NCBI RefSeq assembly: GCF_000337335.1
Contig: NZ_AOJN01000002.1
Location: forward strand, 1-32,359
Direction: 5' to 3'
Source of the DNA: Halorubrum distributum JCM 10118
GTDB lineage: Archaea; Halobacteriota; Halobacteria; Halobacteriales; Haloferacaceae
Length of the DNA: 32,359 nt
Made by a program: the position numbers and the translations under genes
Shown here: positions 6,573 to 13,424 of the stretch, piece by piece
Layout of the letters: every line of letters starts with the position of its first letter
Position numbering within the stretch: the stretch's first letter is position 1
The notes under the pieces: model-generated
Told to the model about the DNA's origin: nothing
Database searches by the model: none
Seen by the model: the letters and a program-made list of their open reading frames with translations, nothing else

Positions 6573-8740
6573 CGATGCCGTTCAGCATCGACTTCCTGGA
6601 CGACGGCCGCGTCCTCGAGTGGGAGGCAACTGCCGACGGCGCCGTCGCGACCGAGCGCGATGACTACACCCCGCGGTTCTACGTCGCCGCTCGCGACCCA
6701 GCGTCCGACCTCGACCTCACGACACTCCAGTCGGTGTACGACCAGCACCCGGACGTCGTCGTGACCGAGATGGTTGCGCGACGCCCCGGCTTTCGACGAG
6801 ACGAGGAGGCCGTTCTCGCAGTCGACGTTGCCCACATCGATCGCGTCACTCAACTCGCCCGGCAGGCGCGTCAACTGTCGGACTATCCAGTCGGGGATCT
6901 CGCCTGTTTCAACGTGGACTTTTCGCGAGAGTTCCGGTACTGTCTGGAGACCGGCGCCGATCCGACGCCGGTGAGCGAGCTGTCGACGCTCCGGCTCAGT
7001 GTTCCGGTGACCGAAACGAGCAACGACGTCTACGGAGAGTTGACCGTCGCCGGCGACACTGTCACCGGCTCGCCGACGGATCTCCTGACCGCCGTCCAGG
7101 GGGCGCTCGACGCACACGATCCGGATGTCTTGGTCTGCTCGACAAGCGAGATCGTCCCGACCCTGTACGAAATGGCAACTGACGCCGGCGTCGACGACTT
7201 CTCGCTGAGTCGGTGGGCGGACGTCGATTATCAGCAGCTCGCGAGCCGGTCGACGTACTCGAGCTACGGCCGCGTCGGCCACTCCCCGGCGCGGTACAAC
7301 GTGCCCGGCCGGGCGATTATCGACGAGTCGAACACGTTCTTCTACGGGGAGACGAACCTCGACGGCGTCCTCGACCTCGTGTCGCGCTCGAACAAGCCCG
7401 TTCAGGAGCTCGCGTGGGCGTCGATCGGGAACGTGCTCACGGCGATCCAGATCTGCGAGGCCCACGACCGCGACGTCCTCGTGCCGTGGAACTCCTGGCG
7501 ACATGAGTTCTACAAGCCGATGGGGACGCTCCACGACGCCGACCGCGGCGGCTTCATCTTCGCGCCCGAGGTCGGCCTCCACGAGAACGTCCACGAACTC
7601 GACTTCTCCTCGTTGTATCCGAACATCATCTGTACCCGGAACGTCTCGCCGGACGTCATCCGGTGTGAGTGCCACAGCGACCGCGACGACGTCCCCGGCC
7701 TCGGGTACTCGATCTGCGAGGACCGGGGCTACCTCGTCGACGTGCTCCAGCCGATCATCGACGCACGCGACAAGATCAAGGCGGCCATCCGTCGCGAGAA
7801 GGAACGGGACGACCCCGACGAGGACCGGCTGGCGGAACTCGAGGGGCGGTCGGGCGCACTGAAGTGGATCCTCGTCGCCTGCTTCGGCTATCAAGGGTTC
7901 AGCAACGCGAAGTTCGGCCGCATCGAGTGCCACGGAGCAATCAACGCGTTCGCTCGCGAGATTCTGCTGACGGCGAAACAGCGGCTGGAAGCTGGCGGCT
8001 GGCGGGTCGTCCACGGCATCGTCGATTCCATCTGGGTGACGCCGGACCCCGACGTCGACGACGAGAATCGCGAGGACCTCGAGACGCTCGCGACGGCAAT
8101 CACGGATGAGGTCGAGATCCGGCTCGAACACGAAGCCCACTACGACTGGGTGGCGTTCGTGCCGCAGCGCGAGAGCGACGCCGGCGCGCTGACGAAGTAC
8201 TTCGGAAAGGTCGCCGGCGACGACGAGTTCAAGATACGCGGTATCGAAGCTCGGCAGCGCTCAACCCCGCCGTTCATCGAGGCCGTCCAGCGGGACTGTC
8301 TCGACCGGCTCGACGCGACTCGGTCTCCGGATGCCGTCCTCGACTGTCTTCAGGATGCGATCAAGCGGCTCCACGCTGGAACGGTACCGGTCGAGCAGCT
8401 CGTCGAACGGAATCGTGTCTCCAAGCCGCTGGAAGGCTACTCACAGAATACCCAAAACGTGGCCGCGTTGAAACGGGCTCGCGAGCAGGACCTCGCTATC
8501 CACCCGGGACAGGACATCGAGTACGTGGTCGTCGACGACGAGAAATCCTCACGAGATCGAGTCGCGTTAGCCCACGAGGAGATAGCGTCGTACGATGCGT
8601 CTTACTACGAGACGCAACTCGTCAGAGCTGTCGAGAGTGTGCTGGCACCGCTTGGTTGGGATCGGACGGAGATCCGACGTGAGATCGCAGAGACGCGGGT
8701 CCCAGAGTTGTCGGCGTACACGAACCCGGCGAAAAATTAA
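6569..8740 (+). CDS. family B DNA polymerase lacking exonuclease motifs
   Basis: 723 residues from GTG 6569 (ATG 6575 is an alternative). Motif A is LDFSSLYPNII with its catalytic Asp at residue 345. Motif B is ALKWILVACFGYQGFSNAKF around 430-449. Motif C is HGIVDS at 482-487, where the usual YGDTDS has lost its first Asp but keeps the second, which is the metal-binding one in family B enzymes. A Cys-containing insert (CECHSD to SICEDRG) follows motif A. In the N-terminal half neither the Exo I D-x-E nor the Exo II NxxxFD motif is present, so proofreading should be absent. Length is near that of other archaeal PolB enzymes. An active, proofreading-deficient, possibly translesion polymerase is the best reading. 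It ends the three-gene operon; palindrome copy 2 starts within its stop region. Confidence 0.9.
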   Translation: MTMPFSIDFLDDGRVLEWEATADGAVATERDDYTPRFYVAARDPASDLDLTTLQSVYDQHPDVVVTEMVARRPGFRRDEEAVLAVDVAHIDRVTQLARQARQLSDYPVGDLACFNVDFSREFRYCLETGADPTPVSELSTLRLSVPVTETSNDVYGELTVAGDTVTGSPTDLLTAVQGALDAHDPDVLVCSTSEIVPTLYEMATDAGVDDFSLSRWADVDYQQLASRSTYSSYGRVGHSPARYNVPGRAIIDESNTFFYGETNLDGVLDLVSRSNKPVQELAWASIGNVLTAIQICEAHDRDVLVPWNSWRHEFYKPMGTLHDADRGGFIFAPEVGLHENVHELDFSSLYPNIICTRNVSPDVIRCECHSDRDDVPGLGYSICEDRGYLVDVLQPIIDARDKIKAAIRREKERDDPDEDRLAELEGRSGALKWILVACFGYQGFSNAKFGRIECHGAINAFAREILLTAKQRLEAGGWRVVHGIVDSIWVTPDPDVDDENREDLETLATAITDEVEIRLEHEAHYDWVAFVPQRESDAGALTKYFGKVAGDDEFKIRGIEARQRSTPPFIEAVQRDCLDRLDATRSPDAVLDCLQDAIKRLHAGTVPVEQLVERNRVSKPLEGYSQNTQNVAALKRAREQDLAIHPGQDIEYVVVDDEKSSRDRVALAHEEIASYDASYYETQLVRAVESVLAPLGWDRTEIRREIAETRVPELSAYTNPAKN

Positions 8741-8779
8741 CCAACAAAGGACCCATTCAGAATGGGAGCTGTTGGTTAA
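8737..8779. promoter_or_regulatory. palindromic element copy 2, nested hairpin after polB
   Basis: The arms TTAACCAACA (8737-8746) and TGTTGGTTAA (8770-8779) form a perfect inverted repeat. An inner inverted repeat CCCATT-CAG-AATGGG lies between them. Arm start-to-start distance is 33 bases. The left arm overlaps the TAA stop of polB (8738-8740). A short frame starting at ATG 8791 follows 11 bases later. It could act as a terminator, an operator or both. Confidence 0.75.
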
Positions 8780-8790
8780 CAGCGACAATC

Positions 8791-8976
8791 ATGACACGAT
8801 ATCGACCAGACACGAGCCGGAAGACGGAGAGATATGGTCACATCGCTCCCAAGCGTGTAGCTCGATCTCGCAGACGGACACCAACCGAGCGAAGTCGACT
8901 ATCCCGCGTGATTGAGGTAGTTGTGTACCGCCCTGGGATCGCTATCGAAGCCGCTAGGGCGGTCAATCCGCCGTGT
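8791..8976 (+). pseudogene. possible truncated gene following palindrome copy 2
   Basis: The ORF of 61 codons starts 11 bases after the palindrome and reads MTRYRPDTSRKTERYGHIAP and onwards, very Arg-rich. After about 43 codons it runs into the 59-base tandem repeat and stops there. The first part could be the 5' stub of a gene whose body was lost; the rest is read-through. No family is recognised, and it may not be coding at all. Confidence 0.25.
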
Positions 8977-9035
8977 TAGTTGTGTACCGCCCTGGGATCG
9001 CTATCGAAGCCGCTAGGGCGGTCAATCCGCCGTGT
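8918..9035. repeat. exact tandem duplication of 59 bp with terminator-like hairpins
   Basis: Two identical 59-base units occupy 8918-8976 and 8977-9035. Each contains an ACCGCCCT/AGGGCGGT inverted repeat (8927-8934 with 8956-8963; 8986-8993 with 9015-9022). The right unit includes the last codons and stop of the PadR gene (stop at 9022-9024), so the unit arose from the 3' end of that gene and its downstream hairpin. The copies are identical, so the duplication is recent or kept identical by recombination. Confidence 0.95.
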
Positions 9036-9309
9036 CGCGATTGATGTACTGGTCTTCCCACTCAACGCGGGCTTCGATTTCTCTAGTCCCGCGCCGAGTG
9101 GTGGTGTACTCGTTGGTCCGCTTATCGCGTTGGCTTTTTTCGAGGAGTCCTTTCTCAACGAGGGTGTCGAGATTCGGATAGAGCCGCCCGTGATGGATCT
9201 CTTGTTCGTAGTACTCTTCGAGCTCAGCTTTGATCGCGAGCCCGTGGGGGTCGTTGAGCCCGTCGACCAAGTACAGCAGGTCGCGCTGAAAGCCGGTGAG
9301 GTCGTACAT
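9022..9309 (-). CDS. PadR-family winged-helix transcriptional regulator
   Basis: 95 residues from ATG 9309. It begins MYDLTGFQRDLLYLVDGLND, followed by HGLAIKAELEEYY and GRLYPNLDTLVEKGLLEKSQ, the PadR pattern in which a recognition helix (RLYPNLDTLVEKG) precedes a beta wing (RTNEYTTTRRG). It is the short form made of the winged helix plus a brief tail, common in haloarchaea and resembling repressors of halophilic phages. Targets are unknown; it is a candidate binder of one of the palindromes in the window, which is inference only. A TRAM gene lies upstream on the same strand with about 60 bases between. The 3' end is inside the 59-base duplication. Confidence 0.88.
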   Translation of the reverse strand: MYDLTGFQRDLLYLVDGLNDPHGLAIKAELEEYYEQEIHHGRLYPNLDTLVEKGLLEKSQRDKRTNEYTTTRRGTREIEARVEWEDQYINRDTAD

Positions 9310-9368
9310 AGATGCGGGTAATTTGTCGAGACTTGAAATACTACGCGTTCCAGAACGTCGTAGTTCGG

Positions 9369-9800
9369 TTACGAGACCAGTGTCCGATCATCCTCCACGA
9401 TACTCGCAAATGCGACATTTTCCTGTACTTGGTCAATTTGAACCGTTGGTTCATCGCCTGGGAGCGCGTCAGGGACGATAACGACGTAGCCACGTTCGAC
9501 TTTCGCGATCCCGTCTCCTTGGTCGCCAACAGACTCAACAGTAACCTCCCGAATCTCTCCCTCATCGACAGGGGGTGCTGAGGGGGCAGCAGTTGGGGCG
9601 TCCTGCGATTGGGATGGCTCTTCGTGTGAATTCGGTTCAGCGGTGGTGTTGGAGCGAAGAACCGCTATTCGGTACGGGTCGCCGACATCGAGCGTGCCTT
9701 GATCAACCGCGCTGGCGGGGACCTCGATCAGATACGACCCGTTTCGTTCTTCGAGCTGACCAGTGTACAGCAACTGAAGCGAGTCGGGGATTTCGACCAT
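9369..9800 (-). CDS. TRAM-domain RNA-binding protein
   Basis: 143 residues from ATG 9800. The N-terminal 40 residues (PDSLQLLYTGQLEERNGSYL) resemble a short beta domain. A flexible Pro/Ser/Ala/Glu-rich linker follows (residues ~50-78). The C-terminal half is a TRAM domain: GEIREVTVESVGDQGDGIAK, then VERGYVVIVPDALPGDEPTV and QVQENVAFASIVED. TRAM is a small OB-like RNA-binding fold; haloarchaea have many single-TRAM proteins that may act as RNA chaperones. There are no enzyme domains such as a radical-SAM or methyltransferase module, so it acts alone or as a partner. The gene is on the same strand as padR downstream, possibly co-transcribed. Confidence 0.88.
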   Translation of the reverse strand: MVEIPDSLQLLYTGQLEERNGSYLIEVPASAVDQGTLDVGDPYRIAVLRSNTTAEPNSHEEPSQSQDAPTAAPSAPPVDEGEIREVTVESVGDQGDGIAKVERGYVVIVPDALPGDEPTVQIDQVQENVAFASIVEDDRTLVS

Positions 9801-9900
9801 TGGATGCGGTTCGTATGAGCGGTCAATGGCAAGTAAGTGTATCTCCAGCCGGCTTTAATTCGGGATGAGATGAATGTACCCGCAGCATCGACGCGTCACG

Positions 9901-10743
9901 TTACGACAGCGATAGCAGTCCCACTCCGGCAACACAGACGCCGGTCACGAAGCCGGTCCCGTGGGCTATGACGTTTGGAAATCGCCCACCCGAGACAGGT
10001 TCAACAGAAAAGATCGCGGCGACGAGTGCGCTGATGACGATACCGCAGGTCCCAGCAAGTACGATCGCGGGCCGATGAGCCGATAGCCAGCGGCGAACTG
10101 TGAGGTCGCGATCCCACCATCTGAGTGAGACGAATCCGATCGCGACCAGTATACCAGCGACCGGTACTACGGTGCTTGGCCTCGCGAGGAGGGGAGATTG
10201 GTAGAGTGCGACACCCACCCCACTAGTGACAAACGCGACGGTCATGGCGGCCGACACCGGCCACGTGTACCACTCAGCAATCACGCCGAACAGGCCGATA
10301 ACGAGTAGCCCACCGAATGTGCTCACAACGCCAGAGAATCCGAACGCAATCGAGTCAGGGCCAACAAGCCCCCACCGCTGATACAGGAGCCAATAGTCGT
10401 TAGCAACAGTCGTGAGTGGGGCGACGACAAGAAGCGCTCCATACAGCAGCCAGAACAGTCGACGTCGTCCCCACGTGACGTATACCAGGTAGGCTGCGCC
10501 GACCACAAGTCCGTACCAACCCAGATTCGCGGTGAGATGCGCGGGGCTATCGTGAATCGCCGCCGCCGTCCAAACAGTGGTTAGTGTTGGGTCTCCGTAG
10601 GTAAACACCAGCCGCGAGGATACCCCAGCAGGGAGCCAAGCATAGACGCCGAAAAGAAAGCTCGGAACAACAAGAAGGAGAACCGCATCAGCGCACCGGA
10701 TTTGTTGTCGAGAGGCTGAGAGCTGTGTAACCGACCCCATCAT
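9901..10743 (-). CDS. rhomboid-like intramembrane serine protease
   Basis: 280 residues with six or more hydrophobic segments. Rhomboid signatures are visible: HDSPAHLTANLGWY (His64, His69, Asn72) in the loop/TM2 region, GFSG with the candidate catalytic Ser at residue 137, and the C-terminal helix IAHGTGFVTG with candidate catalytic His at 261. These residues form the Ser-His dyad of rhomboid proteases, which cleave membrane proteins inside the bilayer. Unlike core rhomboids, the helix between Ser and His is long, with WDRD and other soluble residues, so this is a divergent haloarchaeal member. Start is ATG 10743 or 10740. The gene diverges from the metallo-beta-lactamase lipoprotein gene. 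Substrate unknown. Confidence 0.75.
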   Translation of the reverse strand: MMGSVTQLSASRQQIRCADAVLLLVVPSFLFGVYAWLPAGVSSRLVFTYGDPTLTTVWTAAAIHDSPAHLTANLGWYGLVVGAAYLVYVTWGRRRLFWLLYGALLVVAPLTTVANDYWLLYQRWGLVGPDSIAFGFSGVVSTFGGLLVIGLFGVIAEWYTWPVSAAMTVAFVTSGVGVALYQSPLLARPSTVVPVAGILVAIGFVSLRWWDRDLTVRRWLSAHRPAIVLAGTCGIVISALVAAIFSVEPVSGGRFPNVIAHGTGFVTGVCVAGVGLLSLS

Positions 10744-10962
10744 CGCTACTCAGTTATTTGATTCGTAGTGGGTCATTCAAGAGACTACTGTATTTTATTG
10801 GACTGGAACATCGGTAGCGACACAATATCTAACACTGCTGAGGAATGTCCGCTGAGCGTCGGAATCGATCACAAACCACCTGTCATAATTGTGAGCTGCT
10901 CACCATCTACCGACCACACAGCTGACCCAGAGGGATTTATTGCTAGAGAAGAGTTGTCTACT

Positions 10963-12390
10963 ATGAGTTCAATCGGGAGTCGCGGTCGACTCCTCATTAT
11001 CGTCGGGATCGTTCTCCTTGCGGGCTGTTCAGGAGCGGTTCCCGGCGACCCGTCCGTAGGTACTCCGGATACCGGAAATGAGTCGACAGCCACGCCTGCG
11101 AACGGAACGCTCGAAGTCCACTACATCAACGTCGGGCAGTCAGTAAGTACGCTCATTGTGGGGCCCGAGGGCGAGACGATGCTCGTCGATACTGGCCACT
11201 ACAACGATGACGGCGAATACGTCTTGGAGTATCTCCAAGCCCACGATATCACGCGAATCGATCACCTCGTTACCTCCCACAACGACGCCGACCACATCGG
11301 CGGTAACGCCGCAATCATCGAGTATTACGAGACGGACGCCGACGGTATCGGCGCCGTCTACGATCCCGGGATCGCAGCTAGCACACAGACCTATGCCGAG
11401 TACCTCGACGCAATCGAGACCCACGACGTGACGCTGTACGAAACCCGAGAAGGTGACTCGGTTGATTTCGGAAGTGTTGACGTCGACGTCTTAGGTCCAC
11501 CAGAACCGTATCTCGAAAACGAAGCCCGCAACGAGAACAGCATCGTGCTCAAACTCACCCACGGCGAGACGAGTTTTCTCCTCTCGGGAGATGCCGAGGA
11601 TGATCAAGAAGAATACCTCGTCGACACGTACGGAAGCCAGCTTGAATCGACGGTTCTCAAGGCGGGCCACCACGGCTCAGCCAGCTCCTCAAGTGGGGCG
11701 TTCCTTGATACCGTTCAGCCAGCAGCGGTGGTCATCTCAAGTGCGTACGACTCGCAGTACGGCCACCCGAACGACGAAGTCCTTGAGCGACTGTCCGAGC
11801 GGTCAATCCCCACGTACTGGACCGCCACACATGGGAATATCGTGCTGGTGAGCGATGGCAAAGCCGTCTCCGTTCAGACGCAACAGACAGCCCCAACTGA
11901 TCCGCTCGACATCCGTGATGGCGGTGCCGTCGATCCCGGGACATCGGGAGACGTCACTGAACGCGTTCGGATCGGTGGTGAGGGCACTGGCGAAATCGAC
12001 GCTGGTGGGGAGCCAGAAGAGACCAATTCCGGGTCTGATTCTGACGTAGATTCCAACGCCAGTGCGCTCGCTGTCGCAGAGATCAACGCGGATGCTGAAG
12101 GTCGAGATGGTGACAACCTCAACGATGAATACGTCGTCTTCGAGAATACCGGCTCTGAGACACTTGATCTGTCAGGGTGGACCGTCGCAGACGACGCCGA
12201 CCACACGTACACGATCCCAGATGGGTTCACGCTGGGGCCTGATGAGACGGTGACGTTGTACACTGGGAGTGGCACCGCAACCGACAGTGAGCTGTACTGG
12301 GGGTCGGGGTCGCCAATCTGGAACAATGATGGTGATACGGTGATCGTAACTACGGACGAGGGCGACCGAGTGCTGGAGGAGAGCTACTGA
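10963..12390 (+). CDS. ComEC/Rec2-like metallo-beta-lactamase lipoprotein with lamin-tail domain
   Basis: 475 residues from ATG 10963, preferred over the upstream in-frame start at 10768 because it begins a lipoprotein signal: MSSIGSRGRL, a hydrophobic stretch, then LLAGC with the lipid-modified Cys at residue 22. A Thr/Pro/Gly linker precedes a metallo-beta-lactamase domain (EVHYINVGQS, LVDTGHY, SHNDADHIGG with zinc ligands His106, Asp108, Asp110, His111, then LLSGDAEDDQE and AGHHGSASSSS). After an acidic linker comes a C-terminal lamin-tail (LTD) beta domain from residue ~365 (DEYVVFENTGSETLDLSGWT, then YWGSGSPIWNNDGDTVIV). The MBL part resembles the nuclease-like domain of ComEC. It is likely membrane-anchored on the outside and acts on nucleic acid or another phosphoester. 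It is coupled to a DUF3006 gene. Confidence 0.88.
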   Translation: MSSIGSRGRLLIIVGIVLLAGCSGAVPGDPSVGTPDTGNESTATPANGTLEVHYINVGQSVSTLIVGPEGETMLVDTGHYNDDGEYVLEYLQAHDITRIDHLVTSHNDADHIGGNAAIIEYYETDADGIGAVYDPGIAASTQTYAEYLDAIETHDVTLYETREGDSVDFGSVDVDVLGPPEPYLENEARNENSIVLKLTHGETSFLLSGDAEDDQEEYLVDTYGSQLESTVLKAGHHGSASSSSGAFLDTVQPAAVVISSAYDSQYGHPNDEVLERLSERSIPTYWTATHGNIVLVSDGKAVSVQTQQTAPTDPLDIRDGGAVDPGTSGDVTERVRIGGEGTGEIDAGGEPEETNSGSDSDVDSNASALAVAEINADAEGRDGDNLNDEYVVFENTGSETLDLSGWTVADDADHTYTIPDGFTLGPDETVTLYTGSGTATDSELYWGSGSPIWNNDGDTVIVTTDEGDRVLEESY

Positions 12391-12686
12391 TGAACACAAT
12401 CGATCTGCCGGACGGCGAGTACATCGCGGTTGTTGATTCGATTGAAGATGGGCTCGCGACGGTGTTCTTTGAACATGACGATGAGGAAGTGGGAGACGCC
12501 GTCTTGGACGCAAGTATATTGCCAGAAGACGGGCGGCATGCTGACGCGATCCTCTCAGTCACGGTCGTGGACGGTATCATTGATGAAACACACTACGACT
12601 CTGAGAAGACGGAAACACGGTCCGAGGCCGCTCAGAATCGGTTCGATCGGCTATCAAGGCGGCCACCCTCGAAAGACGAATCGTAA
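12390..12686 (+). CDS. DUF3006 domain protein
   Basis: 98 residues starting at ATG 12390 in a TGATG overlap with the upstream stop, so translation is coupled. The motif GEYIAVVDSIEDGLATVFFE is characteristic of DUF3006, a small beta-barrel-like family often found next to ComEC-like metallo-beta-lactamases. The middle (VGDAVLDASILPEDGRHADA, ILSVTV) completes the domain, followed by a charged tail. It is probably cytoplasmic with no signal peptide, although its partner is exported. Function is unknown in general; conserved pairing suggests a functional link with the lipoprotein. Confidence 0.85.
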   Translation: MNTIDLPDGEYIAVVDSIEDGLATVFFEHDDEEVGDAVLDASILPEDGRHADAILSVTVVDGIIDETHYDSEKTETRSEAAQNRFDRLSRRPPSKDES

Positions 12687-12718
12687 CTGGTCGGTGAACT
12701 CCAACGAGGTCGAACCCC

Positions 12719-12742
12719 CACACCCCGTGTGCGATATGAAAT
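12719..12742 (-). repeat. ORB-like repeat 1 (inverted)
   Basis: On the minus strand it reads TTCATATCGCACACGGGG followed by TGTG, a perfect match to the consensus. It is the only copy in the inverted orientation and marks the left edge of the origin. Confidence 0.85.
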
Positions 12743-12904
12743 CGGCAAGATGCTGAGGAGGGGTAACAAGAAGGAGAGCCCGTGAAGCATCGGAAAACCG
12801 CGTTTTCATTGTAAAGAGACCTCCAAGACGCTGATATTAGGATAGGTATGTTTGATGGAAACCTTTAGGTAGTCACTCTATTAACTATACCCGCAATAAG
12901 GCTA

Positions 12905-12948
12905 AACTCGGTTAAAACGAACAGTATGTTTCGTGGAATAACCGAGTT
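12905..12948. repeat. 10-bp inverted repeat in the origin AT-rich region
   Basis: AACTCGGTTA (12905-12914) and TAACCGAGTT (12939-12948) are perfectly complementary arms separated by 24 bases, inside the candidate unwinding region. The arms differ from the TTAACCAACA family. Confidence 0.7.
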
Positions 12949-13067
12949 CGCTCGTGGGATTACGTCTCCGTGTACCTGACGCTTCTGTCGGGTTTACGCC
13001 TTCTCGCGGGCTCTCTCATCCAATTTCGAGATATTCGAGTGGGCTATCGCTACCTACCGTCTCGGCA

Positions 13068-13091
13068 AATTCATATCGCACACGGGGTGTG
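13068..13091 (+). repeat. ORB-like repeat 2
   Basis: Contains TTCATATCGCACACGGGG followed by TGTG; perfect consensus, plus orientation, facing away from repeat 1 across the AT-rich stretch. Confidence 0.85.
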
Positions 13092-13257
13092 TGGGTAACT
13101 TCCCGACGCGGTCAAACTCCACTTCAGATCCTCAACCGGTATATCGACACGGCTGGTCGGGAATACGTCAGGTGATTCATCTTGTACTCGGGGAGTACTG
13201 CCACCGAGATCGTTTGTCTCGCCTTGACGTCGACAGCTGGCCGACGATCTGATCGAC

Positions 13258-13281
13258 ATTTCATCTCGCACACGGGGGGTC
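13258..13281 (+). repeat. ORB-like repeat 3
   Basis: Contains TTCATCTCGCACACGGGG followed by GGTC; the G-string variant of the repeat. Confidence 0.8.
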
Positions 13282-13365
13282 ACTCCGACTAATTGATCTT
13301 GCCCGCGGTTACGGTATTAATTTGGCCACCCTTCGTGATACCGTCTGTATCGGTAGAATTCATCA

Positions 13366-13389
13366 AATTTAATCTCGCACACGGTACCC
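13366..13389 (+). repeat. ORB-like repeat 4 (degenerate, at the orc promoter)
   Basis: Contains TTAATCTCGCACACGG but then TACCC instead of the G-string. It ends directly before the TATA box of orc1/cdc6, so initiator binding could repress its own gene. Confidence 0.7.
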
Positions 13390-13390
13390 A

Positions 13391-13402
13391 TATTTATTTA
13401 TA
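13391..13402 (+). promoter_or_regulatory. TATA region of orc1/cdc6
   Basis: TATTTATTTATA lies 23-34 bases upstream of ATG 13425 and immediately downstream of ORB-like repeat 4. Confidence 0.6.
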
Positions 13403-13424
13403 GTTTCGACCTAACTCCACAAAT

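Larger units (their letters stand above)
12690..13424. other. replication origin region upstream of orc1/cdc6
   Basis: This 735-base non-coding stretch holds four ORB-like repeats: one on the minus strand (12719) and three on the plus strand (13068, 13258, 13366). Between the inverted pair 12719/13068 lies an AT-rich stretch (about 12800-12945) that could be the duplex unwinding element, with a 10-base inverted repeat inside it. A second AT-rich stretch (13300-13424) contains the orc1/cdc6 promoter. Inverted ORBs around an AT-rich element next to an orc1/cdc6 gene is the standard haloarchaeal origin layout. No convincing gene is seen; the small ORFs here have no coding character. Confidence 0.8.

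Noticed and set aside
8012-8029. PolB judged inactive because motif C is HGIVDS rather than YGDTDS
   Set aside because: The Asp kept is the second one of DTD, which is the essential metal ligand in family B polymerases, and motif A and B are intact, so inactivity is not supported.
6539-8140. 533-codon minus-strand ORF opposite polB
   Set aside because: It is the antisense shadow of a clear family B polymerase; GC-rich haloarchaeal genes routinely give long antisense frames. It has no motif or promoter of its own.
8918-9035. CRISPR or iteron array
   Set aside because: Only two units without spacers, one of them overlapping the end of padR; it is a simple tandem duplication.
12954-13175. 73-codon ORF within the origin
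   Set aside because: It runs through an ORB repeat and has no coding character.
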